Notes: a model not told the origin generated them from the sequence alone. Counted from the first letter of the stretch, positions 24,771 through 32,323 are shown. The stretch is 63,366 nt of DNA from Vampirovibrionales bacterium (GCA_016712355.1 JADJRF010000006.1:1-63366), one strand, 5' to 3'. Made by a program: numbers and translations.

Positions 24771-25391
24771 CTACTCCACTTCCTGCACCGGGCCAAGGCC
24801 GGCGCCGAATTCATCGGGGGTTTGAGTCTTGGCGTTATCTGCTTCTATCTTTTTAGCCTGTTCGGCGCAAGCATTGCGCAAAGAAACATATACCGGCGTC
24901 GTTTTCGTCCAGTTATTCTCCGTCGCTAATGCCACAAGCCATTCGCGCATCTTTTTAGCATCCTTGAATGCGCTGATATGAGCCTCATAATCCACGATTT
25001 TCAGCGGAAGAACTTTGTACAGTGACCGCTTGGCGCGTGTAGTAGTCAGGGCTAGCTTGATTTCCTCATCGATCCCGCTGACATGGCTAATTCGAATCCC
25101 GCCCACTTCGACGCCGCCGTATTTAACGGTTTGGTCTCGATAAAGCGTCATGGATTTTCCAATCCATTCAGAACCTTTATCGCCCCACACTGAAATCAAA
25201 ACACGCCGCATGGACTTACAAGGCCGGAAAGGGCGATGCCCGGTAATGCAAATATCGATAGGTTGTTCCGGTGATGGGGACCGCTTGACGGCTTCCACCG
25301 TGACCGTAATAGGCCCGGTAATCAAGTCGTCTGCATTCAGTTGGTCAGACTTGGGGACGATAGTATCTTGCAAGCTAGTCTCCTGGTTCAT
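24771..25391 (-). CDS. Candidate recombination partner, ssDNA-binding-like
   Basis: 206-aa protein between the exonuclease and the ATPase, where phages usually encode an annealase or SSB. A beta-rich core (ITVTVEAVKRSPSPEQPIDI ... GKSMTLYRDQTVKYGGVEVG ... IRISHVSGID) suggests an OB-like fold, followed by helices and an acidic tail. It is not recognisably RecT, Beta or Erf. The DNA-binding role is inferred from context. ATGA overlap with the exonuclease. Confidence 0.5.
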   Translation of the reverse strand: MNQETSLQDTIVPKSDQLNADDLITGPITVTVEAVKRSPSPEQPIDICITGHRPFRPCKSMRRVLISVWGDKGSEWIGKSMTLYRDQTVKYGGVEVGGIRISHVSGIDEEIKLALTTTRAKRSLYKVLPLKIVDYEAHISAFKDAKKMREWLVALATENNWTKTTPVYVSLRNACAEQAKKIEADNAKTQTPDEFGAGLGPVQEVE

Positions 25392-26077
25392 AGTTCCACC
25401 TCATCATTGATAGCAAACGTGCTTTCCCATGCAGCGCGCGCTGCGCTGGCCATGCTAATGATTCGCCCATCGATCAACATGCCGGAGAACTCAGCAACAA
25501 GAGCATCAATTTCATCAGCCGCGCTGATTGCGGATTCCTCGATCTTGCGAATAATGGCATCGTCAATGTCAATTATTTTATAATAAAACGGAATCTGTGT
25601 TACCCATGGGCAAAATGATACCAGACACCACCACTGCCGACCGGTAATCCACATATTGCCTTGGACCTGGGCTATATAATCATCAAAGCCATTCGACTTG
25701 ATGTTCCTGATATGCTGGCGTGGATTAGGGCATTTAATTTCAATTCCTGCCATTTCGCCAAATAGCCCATCAGGACTGCATCCGATCCGGCCGTCGTCGG
25801 TCGTGATAAATCCAACCCGGTCAATGGGTGCGCCGTTCACTTCCTCAAGCAATTTCAGCGCATACGGCTCCAAAAATTGACCACGCTGCATGTCGATACT
25901 CGAATAACTCTCGATAGGCTTTCCCGATAGGCGTTCGGAAACCACGTCAAGAATATAGGATTGGCGCGTCTTGCCTTTCCCCCCGGTTAGAAGCTCTTTT
26001 GCATGGCTCATCGTGACCACGCCGCAGCGGAGTTGTTGCCATTCCTCACTGCCCTGTTCGCACTTATGAACGATCAT
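25388..26077 (-). CDS. YqaJ-type phage exonuclease
   Basis: 229-aa lambda-exonuclease-like nuclease that digests one strand to create single strands for annealing. The PD-(D/E)XK core is clear: D103 in GCSPDGLFG, E113-x-K115 in GIEIKCPN; the N-terminal EQGSEEWQQLRCGVVTMSHA segment is characteristic of YqaJ. Start ATG 26077 lies inside the stop region of the upstream 55-aa gene. Confidence 0.9.
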   Translation of the reverse strand: MIVHKCEQGSEEWQQLRCGVVTMSHAKELLTGGKGKTRQSYILDVVSERLSGKPIESYSSIDMQRGQFLEPYALKLLEEVNGAPIDRVGFITTDDGRIGCSPDGLFGEMAGIEIKCPNPRQHIRNIKSNGFDDYIAQVQGNMWITGRQWWCLVSFCPWVTQIPFYYKIIDIDDAIIRKIEESAISAADEIDALVAEFSGMLIDGRIISMASAARAAWESTFAINDEVEL

Positions 26078-26231
26078 GGCTCGCCTCCTTGTATCGACCT
26101 TCCATCACATCCACCACCAGTTCAGCCAACGCCTTGAGCGTCAGCATGTCCAGCGCCGGCTGACTGTAACCCCGTACTGGGTGACGCGGGTTGCGCCGTG
26201 GCGCGTGGATGCGTATAATTTTGGTCTGCAT
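26064..26231 (-). CDS. Small basic protein upstream of exonuclease
   Basis: 55-aa protein, MQTKIIRIHAPRRNPRHPVR at the N-terminus then LDMLTLKALAELVVDVMEGR. A GAGGAA ribosome site stands upstream, and it overlaps the exonuclease start by 14 bases, indicating coupling. Function unknown; could be a small regulator of the nuclease. Confidence 0.55.
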   Translation of the reverse strand: MQTKIIRIHAPRRNPRHPVRGYSQPALDMLTLKALAELVVDVMEGRYKEASHDRS

Positions 26232-26256
26232 ATCGTCTTTCCTCTTTGTTTTTCAT

Positions 26257-26288
26257 CCGCTAGGAGTTGTCGCTCCTAGCGGTTTTTT
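26257..26288 (+). terminator. Rightward terminator inside the leftward operon
   Basis: CCGCTAGGAG / CTCCTAGCGG, a perfect 10-bp stem with a 6-base loop, followed by TTTTTT on the plus strand. All genes around are on the minus strand, where the hairpin is preceded by A-residues but has no T-run after it. It would stop rightward antisense transcription, or act as a hairpin only for the leftward mRNA. Confidence 0.75.
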
Positions 26289-26662
26289 CATGCGTCGAAT
26301 TCTTTCCTGACATCGCTCGACACGATGTCCTGCACTGGTAACGCAATCGTGTTTGCGATGGCTTGTGCGGCGCGGATCATTTTCCCCCTGCCAGAGTCGC
26401 CCTGATTGCGTTGTTTCCACATCTCGAACAGATAGCGGCGTAACGTCTCTGTAGCAATGTCCGACTCGAACAGCGTGTCTAGCACGCGCTGCATCAACTC
26501 TTGCTCTGCTTTTCCATGCCCGCTGGACATTTCCAAGTCGCTAATTCGTTCGGAGATTGCATCGGAAATTGCATCGGCTCTTTTTTCCATATCGCGCTTA
26601 AATTCCTTTTCAGATTCTCGCTCGAACTCCCAATCGTGAAAGTTCGCTGGCGATGTGCTCAT
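26288..26662 (-). CDS. Hypothetical helical protein
   Basis: 124-aa, highly charged helical protein (WEFERESEKEFKRDMEKRAD; GHGKAEQELMQRVLDTLFES). ATG 26662 overlaps the preceding TGA (ATGA), so it is preferred over the GTG at 26674. No family recognised. Confidence 0.5.
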   Translation of the reverse strand: MSTSPANFHDWEFERESEKEFKRDMEKRADAISDAISERISDLEMSSGHGKAEQELMQRVLDTLFESDIATETLRRYLFEMWKQRNQGDSGRGKMIRAAQAIANTIALPVQDIVSSDVRKEFDA

Positions 26663-26856
26663 AGTCCGAACCACCAGATAGCGGCAAAGATCGACACGGC
26701 GGCGGCGATGAAGATAGCGCCGTTGCGAAGCAGGGATCGGCGTAGGCGTCTTGAATTTTCACGTTTAATAGCCAATTCTTGCAGAATCCTTTTTTGTTCA
26801 TAATGCTTCACGGATAAATCAAGAAAACGGCGAGTTCTCAGGTCTATTTCCGACAT
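26659..26856 (-). CDS. Small membrane-anchored protein
   Basis: 65-aa protein: a charged N-terminal helix (MSEIDLRTRRFLDLSVKHYE) and one C-terminal transmembrane segment (about 45-65, GAIFIAAAVSIFAAIWWFG). Tail-anchored topology, most of it in the cytoplasm, is predicted. The upstream in-frame ATG 26871 is less likely; ATG 26856 has GGGC/AAGA context inside the 46-aa gene. Confidence 0.55.
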   Translation of the reverse strand: MSEIDLRTRRFLDLSVKHYEQKRILQELAIKRENSRRLRRSLLRNGAIFIAAAVSIFAAIWWFGL

Positions 26857-26984
26857 TTTCTTGCCCTCCACTCTATTGCTGCTTGCTGCAAGCGGCGCAA
26901 TGCGAGATTGCGCTCTATCCTGGAAATGATTAGTTCCGCCGCGATCCGCTGGCGGGCCGTGCGGTCTTCAAAAATTTCGCTCAT
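26844..26984 (-). CDS. Small Arg-rich protein
   Basis: 46-aa protein (MSEIFEDRTARQRIAAELII ... LRRLQQAAIEWRARKCRK). GAGGAT lies 6-11 bases before the ATG. It overlaps the pentapeptide gene upstream by 17 bases and the membrane protein downstream by 13. Likely real because of the ribosome site and fit; function unknown. Confidence 0.5.
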   Translation of the reverse strand: MSEIFEDRTARQRIAAELIISRIERNLALRRLQQAAIEWRARKCRK

Positions 26985-27834
26985 GCGTAATCCTCTTATG
27001 TTCATCAACTAGTCTTTCATGAATCATCTTGATGATAGACTTGTTGGCATTCCAGTAATTCAATGCGCCGATTGCCATTCTGCTTATTGTATCGTCTGAG
27101 AATGCCATCCAATCATCGGCTCTGTGAAATTTGCATCCGATACGGATGTAATCAGTATCAATAAAAGCGACCCATTCACCGCTAATATAAATAATCAGGT
27201 TTGCCCCGCGCAGGTTTGCCCCGCGCAGGTTTGCCCAGCTCAGGTCTGCCCCGCGCAGGTTTGCCTCGCTCAGGTCTGCCTCGCGCAGGTTTGCCCAGCG
27301 CAGGTTTGCCCAGCTCAGGTCTGCCCCGCGCAGGTTTGCCCAGCTCAGGTCTGCCCAGCTCAGGTTTGCCCCGCGCAGGTTTGCCTCGCTCAGGTTTGCC
27401 CAGCTCAGGTTTGCCCAGCTCAGGTCTGCCCCGCGCAGGTTTGCCTCGCGCAGGTTTGCCTCGCGCAGGTCTGCCCCGCGCAGGTTTGCCTCGCGCAGGT
27501 TTGCCCCGCGCAGGTTTGCCCAGCTCAGGTCTGCCTCGCGCAGGTTTGCCCCGCTCAGGTCTGCCCCGCGCAGGTTTGCCCCGCGCAGGTTTGCCTCGCT
27601 CAGGTCTGCCCCGCGCAGGTTTGCCTCGCTCAGGTTTGCCCAGCTCAGGTCTGCCCCGCGCAGGTTTGCCTCGCGCAGGTCTGCCCCGCGCAGGTTTGCC
27701 TCGCGCAGGTTTGCCCCGCGCAGGTTTTCCCCGCGCAGGTTTGCCAGTTCCTTGAATCTTTCTCCGTCCCCAGCATTTAGCAGCCATTTTTTATGGTTGC
27801 CCAATGCTTCACTCAAAGTTTTTGTATTTGGCAT
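26968..27834 (-). CDS. Pentapeptide-repeat protein
   Basis: 288-aa protein, first gene of the leftward operon. Residues about 30-218 are roughly 37 tandem pentapeptides of A(N/D)L(R/S)(G/E/W) type, which fold as a right-handed four-sided beta helix. An N-terminal cap (KTLSEALGNHKKWLLNAGDG) and a C-terminal 75-residue non-repeat part complete it. Some family members mimic DNA and inhibit or protect gyrase (Qnr, MfpA); whether this one does is unknown. ATG 27834 is preceded by AAGGAGAA, so the longer frame to 27894 is not used. The DNA repeat is nearly perfect, so repeat number may vary. Confidence 0.85.
   Translation of the reverse strand: MPNTKTLSEALGNHKKWLLNAGDGERFKELANLRGENLRGANLREANLRGADLREANLRGADLSWANLSEANLRGADLSEANLRGANLRGADLSGANLREADLSWANLRGANLREANLRGADLREANLREANLRGADLSWANLSWANLSEANLRGANLSWADLSWANLRGADLSWANLRWANLREADLSEANLRGADLSWANLRGANLRGANLIIYISGEWVAFIDTDYIRIGCKFHRADDWMAFSDDTISRMAIGALNYWNANKSIIKMIHERLVDEHKRITHERNF
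27186..27750. repeat. 15-bp tandem repeat array (pentapeptide coding)
   Basis: About 37 tandem copies of a 15-bp unit, plus-strand consensus GTTTGCCCCGCGCAG with only a few variable positions (T/C, CC/TC/CA, GCG/GCT). It encodes the pentapeptides on the minus strand. All three frames are open on both strands through the array, which makes spurious long ORFs. Confidence 0.95.
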
Positions 27835-27986
27835 TGTCTTCTCCTTAAAAAGCCCGCTGCCTGGAGCCACTCCGAAACAGCGGGAATCCACCAAGGAAGG
27901 ATGGCCCTCAGCCGTTCAGTTGCCTCACCTCAAACCCCTATGCTGCGGAGAAGGGTCCAGGGCTGAAGGGCGTCGGGTTGATTGAA

Positions 27987-28003
27987 GTTTCACACACTGC
28001 AAC
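27987..28003. promoter_or_regulatory. Operator candidate O1 (17 bp)
   Basis: GTTTCACACACTGCAAC, an imperfect dyad: half-sites GTTTCA and GTTGCA (5 of 6 equal) around a 5-bp spacer, the size of a lambda operator. Its exact reverse complement occurs at 28033-28049. It faces the leftward pentapeptide/recombination operon. Confidence 0.7.
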
Positions 28004-28032
28004 ATACAATGCAAGCCCTCTTGAAAAAAAAA

Positions 28033-28049
28033 GTTGCAGTGTGTGAAAC
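28033..28049. promoter_or_regulatory. Operator candidate O2 (17 bp)
   Basis: GTTGCAGTGTGTGAAAC, the exact reverse complement of O1, centre-to-centre 46 bp away, seven bases before the ATG of the Cro-like gene. An A9 run lies between the sites. TTGAAA (28021-28026) could be a -35, but no good -10 is seen. Confidence 0.7.
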
Positions 28050-28055
28050 TAGGCC

Positions 28056-28235
28056 ATGAACAGCATATTCGACATGAAGCAAAGCGATGTCGCTAGAGCA
28101 TTAAACCGCGATAGATCAATCGTTTGTCGCTGGTTTAAGAAACGGAAAATTCCCGTTGCGGAGCTTGAGCGAATCGAGACGATTCTTGGCTTTAAGCGCG
28201 AGGACGTGCGCCCGGACCTGCCGTGGCGTAAGTGA
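28056..28235 (+). CDS. Cro-like repressor
   Basis: 59-aa HTH protein: MKQSDVARALNRDRSIVCRW begins at residue 7 and forms helices 2-3, with recognition helix near DRSIVCRWFKK, then IPVAELERIETILGFKRED and a RPDLPW end typical of YdaS/Cro-type phage regulators. It is the first rightward gene, directly behind operator O2, and divergent from the recombination operon, the lambda Cro position. The ribosome site is weak (AGG 3 bases before ATG). Expected to bind O1/O2; no partner CI gene is seen in the window. Confidence 0.75.
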   Translation: MNSIFDMKQSDVARALNRDRSIVCRWFKKRKIPVAELERIETILGFKREDVRPDLPWRK

Positions 28236-28308
28236 TGACCCGAAAAAAGCCCGCGACGGCGTGTAGACCGGGCGGGCCAGTTCAGCCAACCTGTAAGGAG
28301 GTTAGCCA

Positions 28309-31101
28309 ATGAGTGATTATAGAGAATTTCTAGAGAAGAAAAAACAATTCAATGTCGTTGCTGGTTTTGACGTTGGCGACATTGACTATGGACTTTTCGA
28401 TTTTCAGCAGGCCATAGTTAAATGGGCTTGCAAGCGTGGGCGTGCTGGTATATTTGCTGATACTGGACTCGGGAAAACCGCCATGCAACTTGCCTGGGCT
28501 GATCAAGTCATGCGAGAAACTGGCGGGCGGATATTGATCCTCGCGCCGCTATGCGTGGCGCAACAGACCGTTGCGGAAGGGTCTAGGATTGGCGTCGATG
28601 TTGAATATGCCAGGAAAGGCGACGATGTGAAAGGAAGAATCGTTATCACGAATTATGAAATGATGGATCATTTCAACCCCGCTGATTTCATCGGGGTTGT
28701 CCTAGATGAGTCAAGCATTCTCAAGTCGCTGACTGGAAAAATCAGAACATCACTGATCGAAAATTTCCAGAAAACTCCTTACCGGATTTCCTGCACCGCC
28801 ACGCCAAGCCCTAATGATTTTATGGAGCTTGGCAATCAGTCCGAATTCTTGGGCGTCATGACCCGCACAGAAATGCTTGCGACGTATTTTATTCATGACG
28901 GCGGAGATACTTCAAAGTGGCGGCTCAAGGGGCATGGTAAAACTAAGTTTTGGGAATGGATGGCTACATGGGCTATCTACATCAGAAGCCCTGCCGACAT
29001 TGGATTTTATGGTTCTCGTTACATTCTTCCAGGACTTGATATTCATCAGCATACCGTTGAAGCTCAATTCATCCCGGATGGGCAACTTTTCCCGGTGGTC
29101 GCTCAAACGCTCAGTGATCGGCGGGCTGCTAAACGCGCCAGCATGGAGGATCGCGTTGAGCTAGTTGATTTGCTGATTAAGTCCAAAAATGATAAAATAG
29201 GACTTAATATCCAAAACAACCGGAGTGAAATAGATGGCCTGGAAACCAGAGTACCAGGAGAATCGGAAGCGGAAAATTGCGGAAGACCCGGAGTATCGAG
29301 AGAAATACCTGCAACAAAACAAGAAAGACCCGGAAAAGCAAAAGGCTTATCTAGCAGAGTATTACAAGAACAACCCAGAGAAGTACAGGAGGACTCCAGA
29401 GAATCAGGCGATTTACAACGCAACAAGGAGGAGGAAATACGCGGAAGATCAGAAATACAGGGAACAGGCGAAGCGGCAATCGAAGGAGTGGCAGAATGCA
29501 AATCCAATCAAAAGAAAAGAGAATCGACTAAAGAAACACGGAATAAAACTATCGGATTACCTAGATTTACTGGACAAACAGAACGGCGGATGTGCGATTT
29601 GCGGGTACTCGGATATGAGCGATCCGAAGATGTTCCCAGTTGTGGATCACTGCCACAAGACGGGGAATGTTCGCGGATTGCTGTGCATGAATTGCAATCA
29701 ATGGCTAGGGAAGTTCAAAGACAATGTGGATTTTCTAGCATCAGCAGCGATGTATATTCATTACAGAAATGGGTTGTCTGGTGCCACTTAAACTCAGAGC
29801 AGGATAGCCTTGAGCGGCTGTTAAAGAAGAATGGAATTACATTTGTCTCTATTAGCGGAGCAACAAAAATAGATGACAAGATAAAATATGAATCTGAATG
29901 GAGGCTAGGTAGCGTTCAAGTAATGATAACCAAGCCTTCTGTTTTTGGGTTCGGAATGAATTGGCAACATTGCCACAACATGATATTTGTCGGGATGGAT
30001 GACTCTTACGAGTCATACTACCAAGCAGTACGAAGATGCTATCGGTTTGGGCAGAAAAACAAAGTCAACGTGCATATTATTTCATCGGAAAGTGAGGGAG
30101 AGGTTAAGAAAAACATCGAAAGAAAGGCTGCTCAAGCGGATGAAATGTCACGACAAATGGTTGCGCACATGAGGAAATTCACTACCATGGAAATAAAAGG
30201 CATCTCAATTGAGAAAAGCGATTATAGCCGCGATCTTAAATCAGGCGACGGATTCGATCTGCATCTTGGCGATTGCGTTGAAGTCACACAAGAAATGGAT
30301 GATGAATCAATCGACTATACTGTTTTCTCCCCGCCTTTCGCGTCGCTCTATACGTACTCAAACTCTGATCGTGACATGGGGAATAGCCGCAACCATTCAG
30401 AGTTTTACGCGCACTTTGAGTACCTGATTGGCGAACTATTCAGGGTAACAAGGTCAGGGCGATTGCTGTCATTCCATTGCATGAACCTGCCGGCCACGAT
30501 TCAAAATGATGGGTTTATCGGAATTAAGGATTTTCGCGGAGAGTTGATTCGCCTGTTTGTGGATGCCGGATGGATTTTCCACTCAGAGGTTGTTATTTGG
30601 AAAGACCCGGTAACGGCGATGCAGCGTACTAAAGCGATTGGCTTGTTATACAAGCAGCTAAAAAAGGATAGCTGCATTAGCCGGCAAGGCATCCCTGATT
30701 ATCTGGTGACGATGCGCAAGCCCGGCGATAATCAATCGCCAGTCACTAAACATCCTGATGAATTTCCAGTCTGGTTGTGGCAGCGTTACGCGTCTCCGGT
30801 ATGGATGGATATTAACCCGTCGAATACCCTGCAATTTCGGTCAGCTCGGGAAAGCGACGATGAGCGGCATATCTGCCCATTGCAGCTTGAAGTGATTGAA
30901 AGGGCGATTGATCTTTGGACGAATCCAGGCGATCTTGTCTATTCACCATTTGCTGGAATTGGCAGCGAGGGATATGTGGCTATCCAGAAAGGACGGCGTT
31001 TTGTCGGCGCTGAGCTGAAGCGGTCTTATTGGGATTTGGCTTGCAGGAATTTGGCCAGCTCCAAATCATCGCAGGGGATCTTGCTTGATCTCTCTGTATA
31101 A
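28309..31101 (+). CDS. SNF2-like helicase / DNA methyltransferase fusion
   Basis: 930-aa fusion with AAGGAGG before ATG. Residues 1-290: RecA-like lobe 1 with Walker A DTGLGKTA (51-58) and DEAH-like VLDESS (131-136). Residues about 294-487 are an Arg/Glu/Ser-rich stretch unlike helicase sequence; it is the other-frame reading of a nested endonuclease gene. Lobe 2 resumes at WVVWCHLNSEQD (488) and includes NWQHCHNMIFVG and QAVRRCYRFGQ. From about residue 640: an N4/N6 DNA methyltransferase with SPPF and, near the end, YSPFAGIGSEG. It may modify phage DNA against restriction or act in replication. Open frame through the insert is striking (194 codons exactly). Confidence 0.85.
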   Translation: MSDYREFLEKKKQFNVVAGFDVGDIDYGLFDFQQAIVKWACKRGRAGIFADTGLGKTAMQLAWADQVMRETGGRILILAPLCVAQQTVAEGSRIGVDVEYARKGDDVKGRIVITNYEMMDHFNPADFIGVVLDESSILKSLTGKIRTSLIENFQKTPYRISCTATPSPNDFMELGNQSEFLGVMTRTEMLATYFIHDGGDTSKWRLKGHGKTKFWEWMATWAIYIRSPADIGFYGSRYILPGLDIHQHTVEAQFIPDGQLFPVVAQTLSDRRAAKRASMEDRVELVDLLIKSKNDKIGLNIQNNRSEIDGLETRVPGESEAENCGRPGVSREIPATKQERPGKAKGLSSRVLQEQPREVQEDSRESGDLQRNKEEEIRGRSEIQGTGEAAIEGVAECKSNQKKRESTKETRNKTIGLPRFTGQTERRMCDLRVLGYERSEDVPSCGSLPQDGECSRIAVHELQSMAREVQRQCGFSSISSDVYSLQKWVVWCHLNSEQDSLERLLKKNGITFVSISGATKIDDKIKYESEWRLGSVQVMITKPSVFGFGMNWQHCHNMIFVGMDDSYESYYQAVRRCYRFGQKNKVNVHIISSESEGEVKKNIERKAAQADEMSRQMVAHMRKFTTMEIKGISIEKSDYSRDLKSGDGFDLHLGDCVEVTQEMDDESIDYTVFSPPFASLYTYSNSDRDMGNSRNHSEFYAHFEYLIGELFRVTRSGRLLSFHCMNLPATIQNDGFIGIKDFRGELIRLFVDAGWIFHSEVVIWKDPVTAMQRTKAIGLLYKQLKKDSCISRQGIPDYLVTMRKPGDNQSPVTKHPDEFPVWLWQRYASPVWMDINPSNTLQFRSARESDDERHICPLQLEVIERAIDLWTNPGDLVYSPFAGIGSEGYVAIQKGRRFVGAELKRSYWDLACRNLASSKSSQGILLDLSV
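29234..29791 (+). CDS. Endonuclease VII-like HNH nuclease nested in the helicase gene
   Basis: 185-aa recombination endonuclease VII-type protein in the +1 frame of the helicase gene. The N-terminal half is a Lys/Tyr/Pro-rich helical arm with repeated DPEY/DPEK units. The C-terminal core has C-x2-C (GCAICG), DHCHKTGNVRGLLCMNCN and a final helix. A good ribosome site (GGAG, 8 bases before ATG) supports independent translation. The stop overlaps helicase codons for the resumed lobe. Such nucleases often act as homing endonucleases. An 8-bp perfect inverted repeat TTAAGTCC/GGACTTAA (29177-29184, 29200-29207) marks the left junction. Confidence 0.85.
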   Translation: MAWKPEYQENRKRKIAEDPEYREKYLQQNKKDPEKQKAYLAEYYKNNPEKYRRTPENQAIYNATRRRKYAEDQKYREQAKRQSKEWQNANPIKRKENRLKKHGIKLSDYLDLLDKQNGGCAICGYSDMSDPKMFPVVDHCHKTGNVRGLLCMNCNQWLGKFKDNVDFLASAAMYIHYRNGLSGAT

Positions 31102-31111
31102 ATGCGATGAT

Positions 31112-31333
31112 ATGGAAGCGGTATACATTCGCACGATACCGCGCCACAACATGCTCAGCACTGCAATCATGTGCCTTGCTGAGCATGACGTATTGAGACA
31201 ACTCAAGAAAGATGGCTTGCTGCGCAATTACAAGCAACGACCATTTTACAGTAGCGGATATTGGCATTCCGTGCATTACCGCGATTACCAATTGATGCTG
31301 GATTTAACTGGAAACCTAGACGCGCCGTTATGA
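31112..31333 (+). CDS. Hypothetical protein
   Basis: 73-aa protein (MEAVYIRTIPRHNMLSTAIM; a C-terminal YWHSVHYRDYQLMLDLTGNL). ATG 31112 follows the methyltransferase stop by 10 bases. It ends with ATGA overlap into the winged-helix gene. No domain recognised. Confidence 0.5.
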   Translation: MEAVYIRTIPRHNMLSTAIMCLAEHDVLRQLKKDGLLRNYKQRPFYSSGYWHSVHYRDYQLMLDLTGNLDAPL

Positions 31334-32031
31334 CTCCATTAGAACAAATCATCGCGTTTCTGCGCGATCATCCCGACAGTACCCGCGCGCAAATCAGCGA
31401 GCACTGTGGACACGAAAGAAATTGGGCTTGGCGATGGTTAAGAGTGCTGGTGTTGCAAGGGAATGTCGTGCCAAGAAAAATAAATAAAAGCGAGGTTCGA
31501 TATACCCTGATCGATGACGCAATAAAAGACATTCGGGTTGACGGCAGATATAACGCCACAATCCGATCTTTGGTTGAGTTCGAGCAATTTCAAAAGGACG
31601 TTACGCCGATGATTGCATCATTTCCAGGAAGATCATCGGTATTCTATGCAGAAATGTTAGGGCATAGAGTTAATACTGTAGCGCGTCGTTTGTGTGAAAT
31701 GCGAAATATGGGAATCTTATTCTCTGATAGTCGGCGGCGTCGAAAGATGCAACACAAAGCTACGTTGTGGTGGATAAAAGGGAGTGAGCCTAAATGGCTT
31801 GATGAAGTTGAATCCCCAGAGGAGCAAGTAACAATATGGAAAAACAGCAAACGGGAGATTAAAAATACTGAGCAGGATTTCTATTCAATAAAAGAGGATA
31901 ACGACAATTGGTTTCGAGAAATAAATAAAACACGCAAACAAAAGATGATGGAAAGATTTCAAGCAGATAATCAGCCTATTACGATTCCGTCTTACGCGGA
32001 ATTCTTTAAACGACAAGAAGGAAGGAATTGA
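31330..32031 (+). CDS. Winged-helix DNA-binding protein
   Basis: 233-aa protein with two winged-helix-like units: residues about 1-60 (MTPLEQIIAFLRDHPDSTRA ... ERNWAWRWLRVLVLQGNVVP) and about 95-150 (GRSSVFYAEMLGHRVNTVAR ... MRNMGILFSDS). The C-terminal part is charged. ATG 31330 overlaps the preceding TGA. Likely a transcription regulator of the early/middle phage genes. Confidence 0.6.
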   Translation: MTPLEQIIAFLRDHPDSTRAQISEHCGHERNWAWRWLRVLVLQGNVVPRKINKSEVRYTLIDDAIKDIRVDGRYNATIRSLVEFEQFQKDVTPMIASFPGRSSVFYAEMLGHRVNTVARRLCEMRNMGILFSDSRRRRKMQHKATLWWIKGSEPKWLDEVESPEEQVTIWKNSKREIKNTEQDFYSIKEDNDNWFREINKTRKQKMMERFQADNQPITIPSYAEFFKRQEGRN

Positions 32032-32033
32032 AA

Positions 32034-32318
32034 ATGATTGAGTATTACACGAATGAAAGCGCCGCTCACCTCCTTCTCTCCATGACAAGGATTGTCGAGA
32101 AACCTGAAGAATGTGAAGCATTACGGAAATGCTTGAATAAAGCGGTTGAAAATGTGGCGCTAGAAAGAGACAAAGAAATTGATAAGCTGAAAAGATACCA
32201 ATCAAAACTAATAAAAAGGGTATTGTATTTAAGTCAACTATGTTTACATATAGTTGAAGATGATCTTTCTAAAAAAGACGTTCTTTATAGCGTATTTTGC
32301 CCAACTCCAGATGAGTGA
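32034..32318 (+). CDS. Hypothetical protein, shared N-terminal domain A
   Basis: 94-aa protein. The first 40 residues (YYTNESAAHLLLSMTRIVEK ... LRKCLNKAV) match the start of the next gene (HYTHESAAELLLNVTGIQEI ... LAACLNAAI), indicating a shared small domain. The rest is a Lys-rich helix. GAAGGA ribosome site. Confidence 0.55.
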   Translation: MIEYYTNESAAHLLLSMTRIVEKPEECEALRKCLNKAVENVALERDKEIDKLKRYQSKLIKRVLYLSQLCLHIVEDDLSKKDVLYSVFCPTPDE

Positions 32319-32323
32319 AAACA

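Noticed and set aside
27186..27750. Possible CRISPR array
   Set aside because: The units are contiguous 15-mers without unique spacers and encode pentapeptides.
27124..27787. Several long ORFs on both strands over the 15-bp repeat (218 aa, 184 aa, 201 aa)
   Set aside because: Every frame of the stop-free 15-bp repeat is open. Only the minus-strand frame with unique flanks and a ribosome site (26968-27834) is credible.
29188..29769. Group I intron carrying the endonuclease
   Set aside because: The segment is almost fully occupied by the ORF and lacks space for a ribozyme core; the outer frame remains open.
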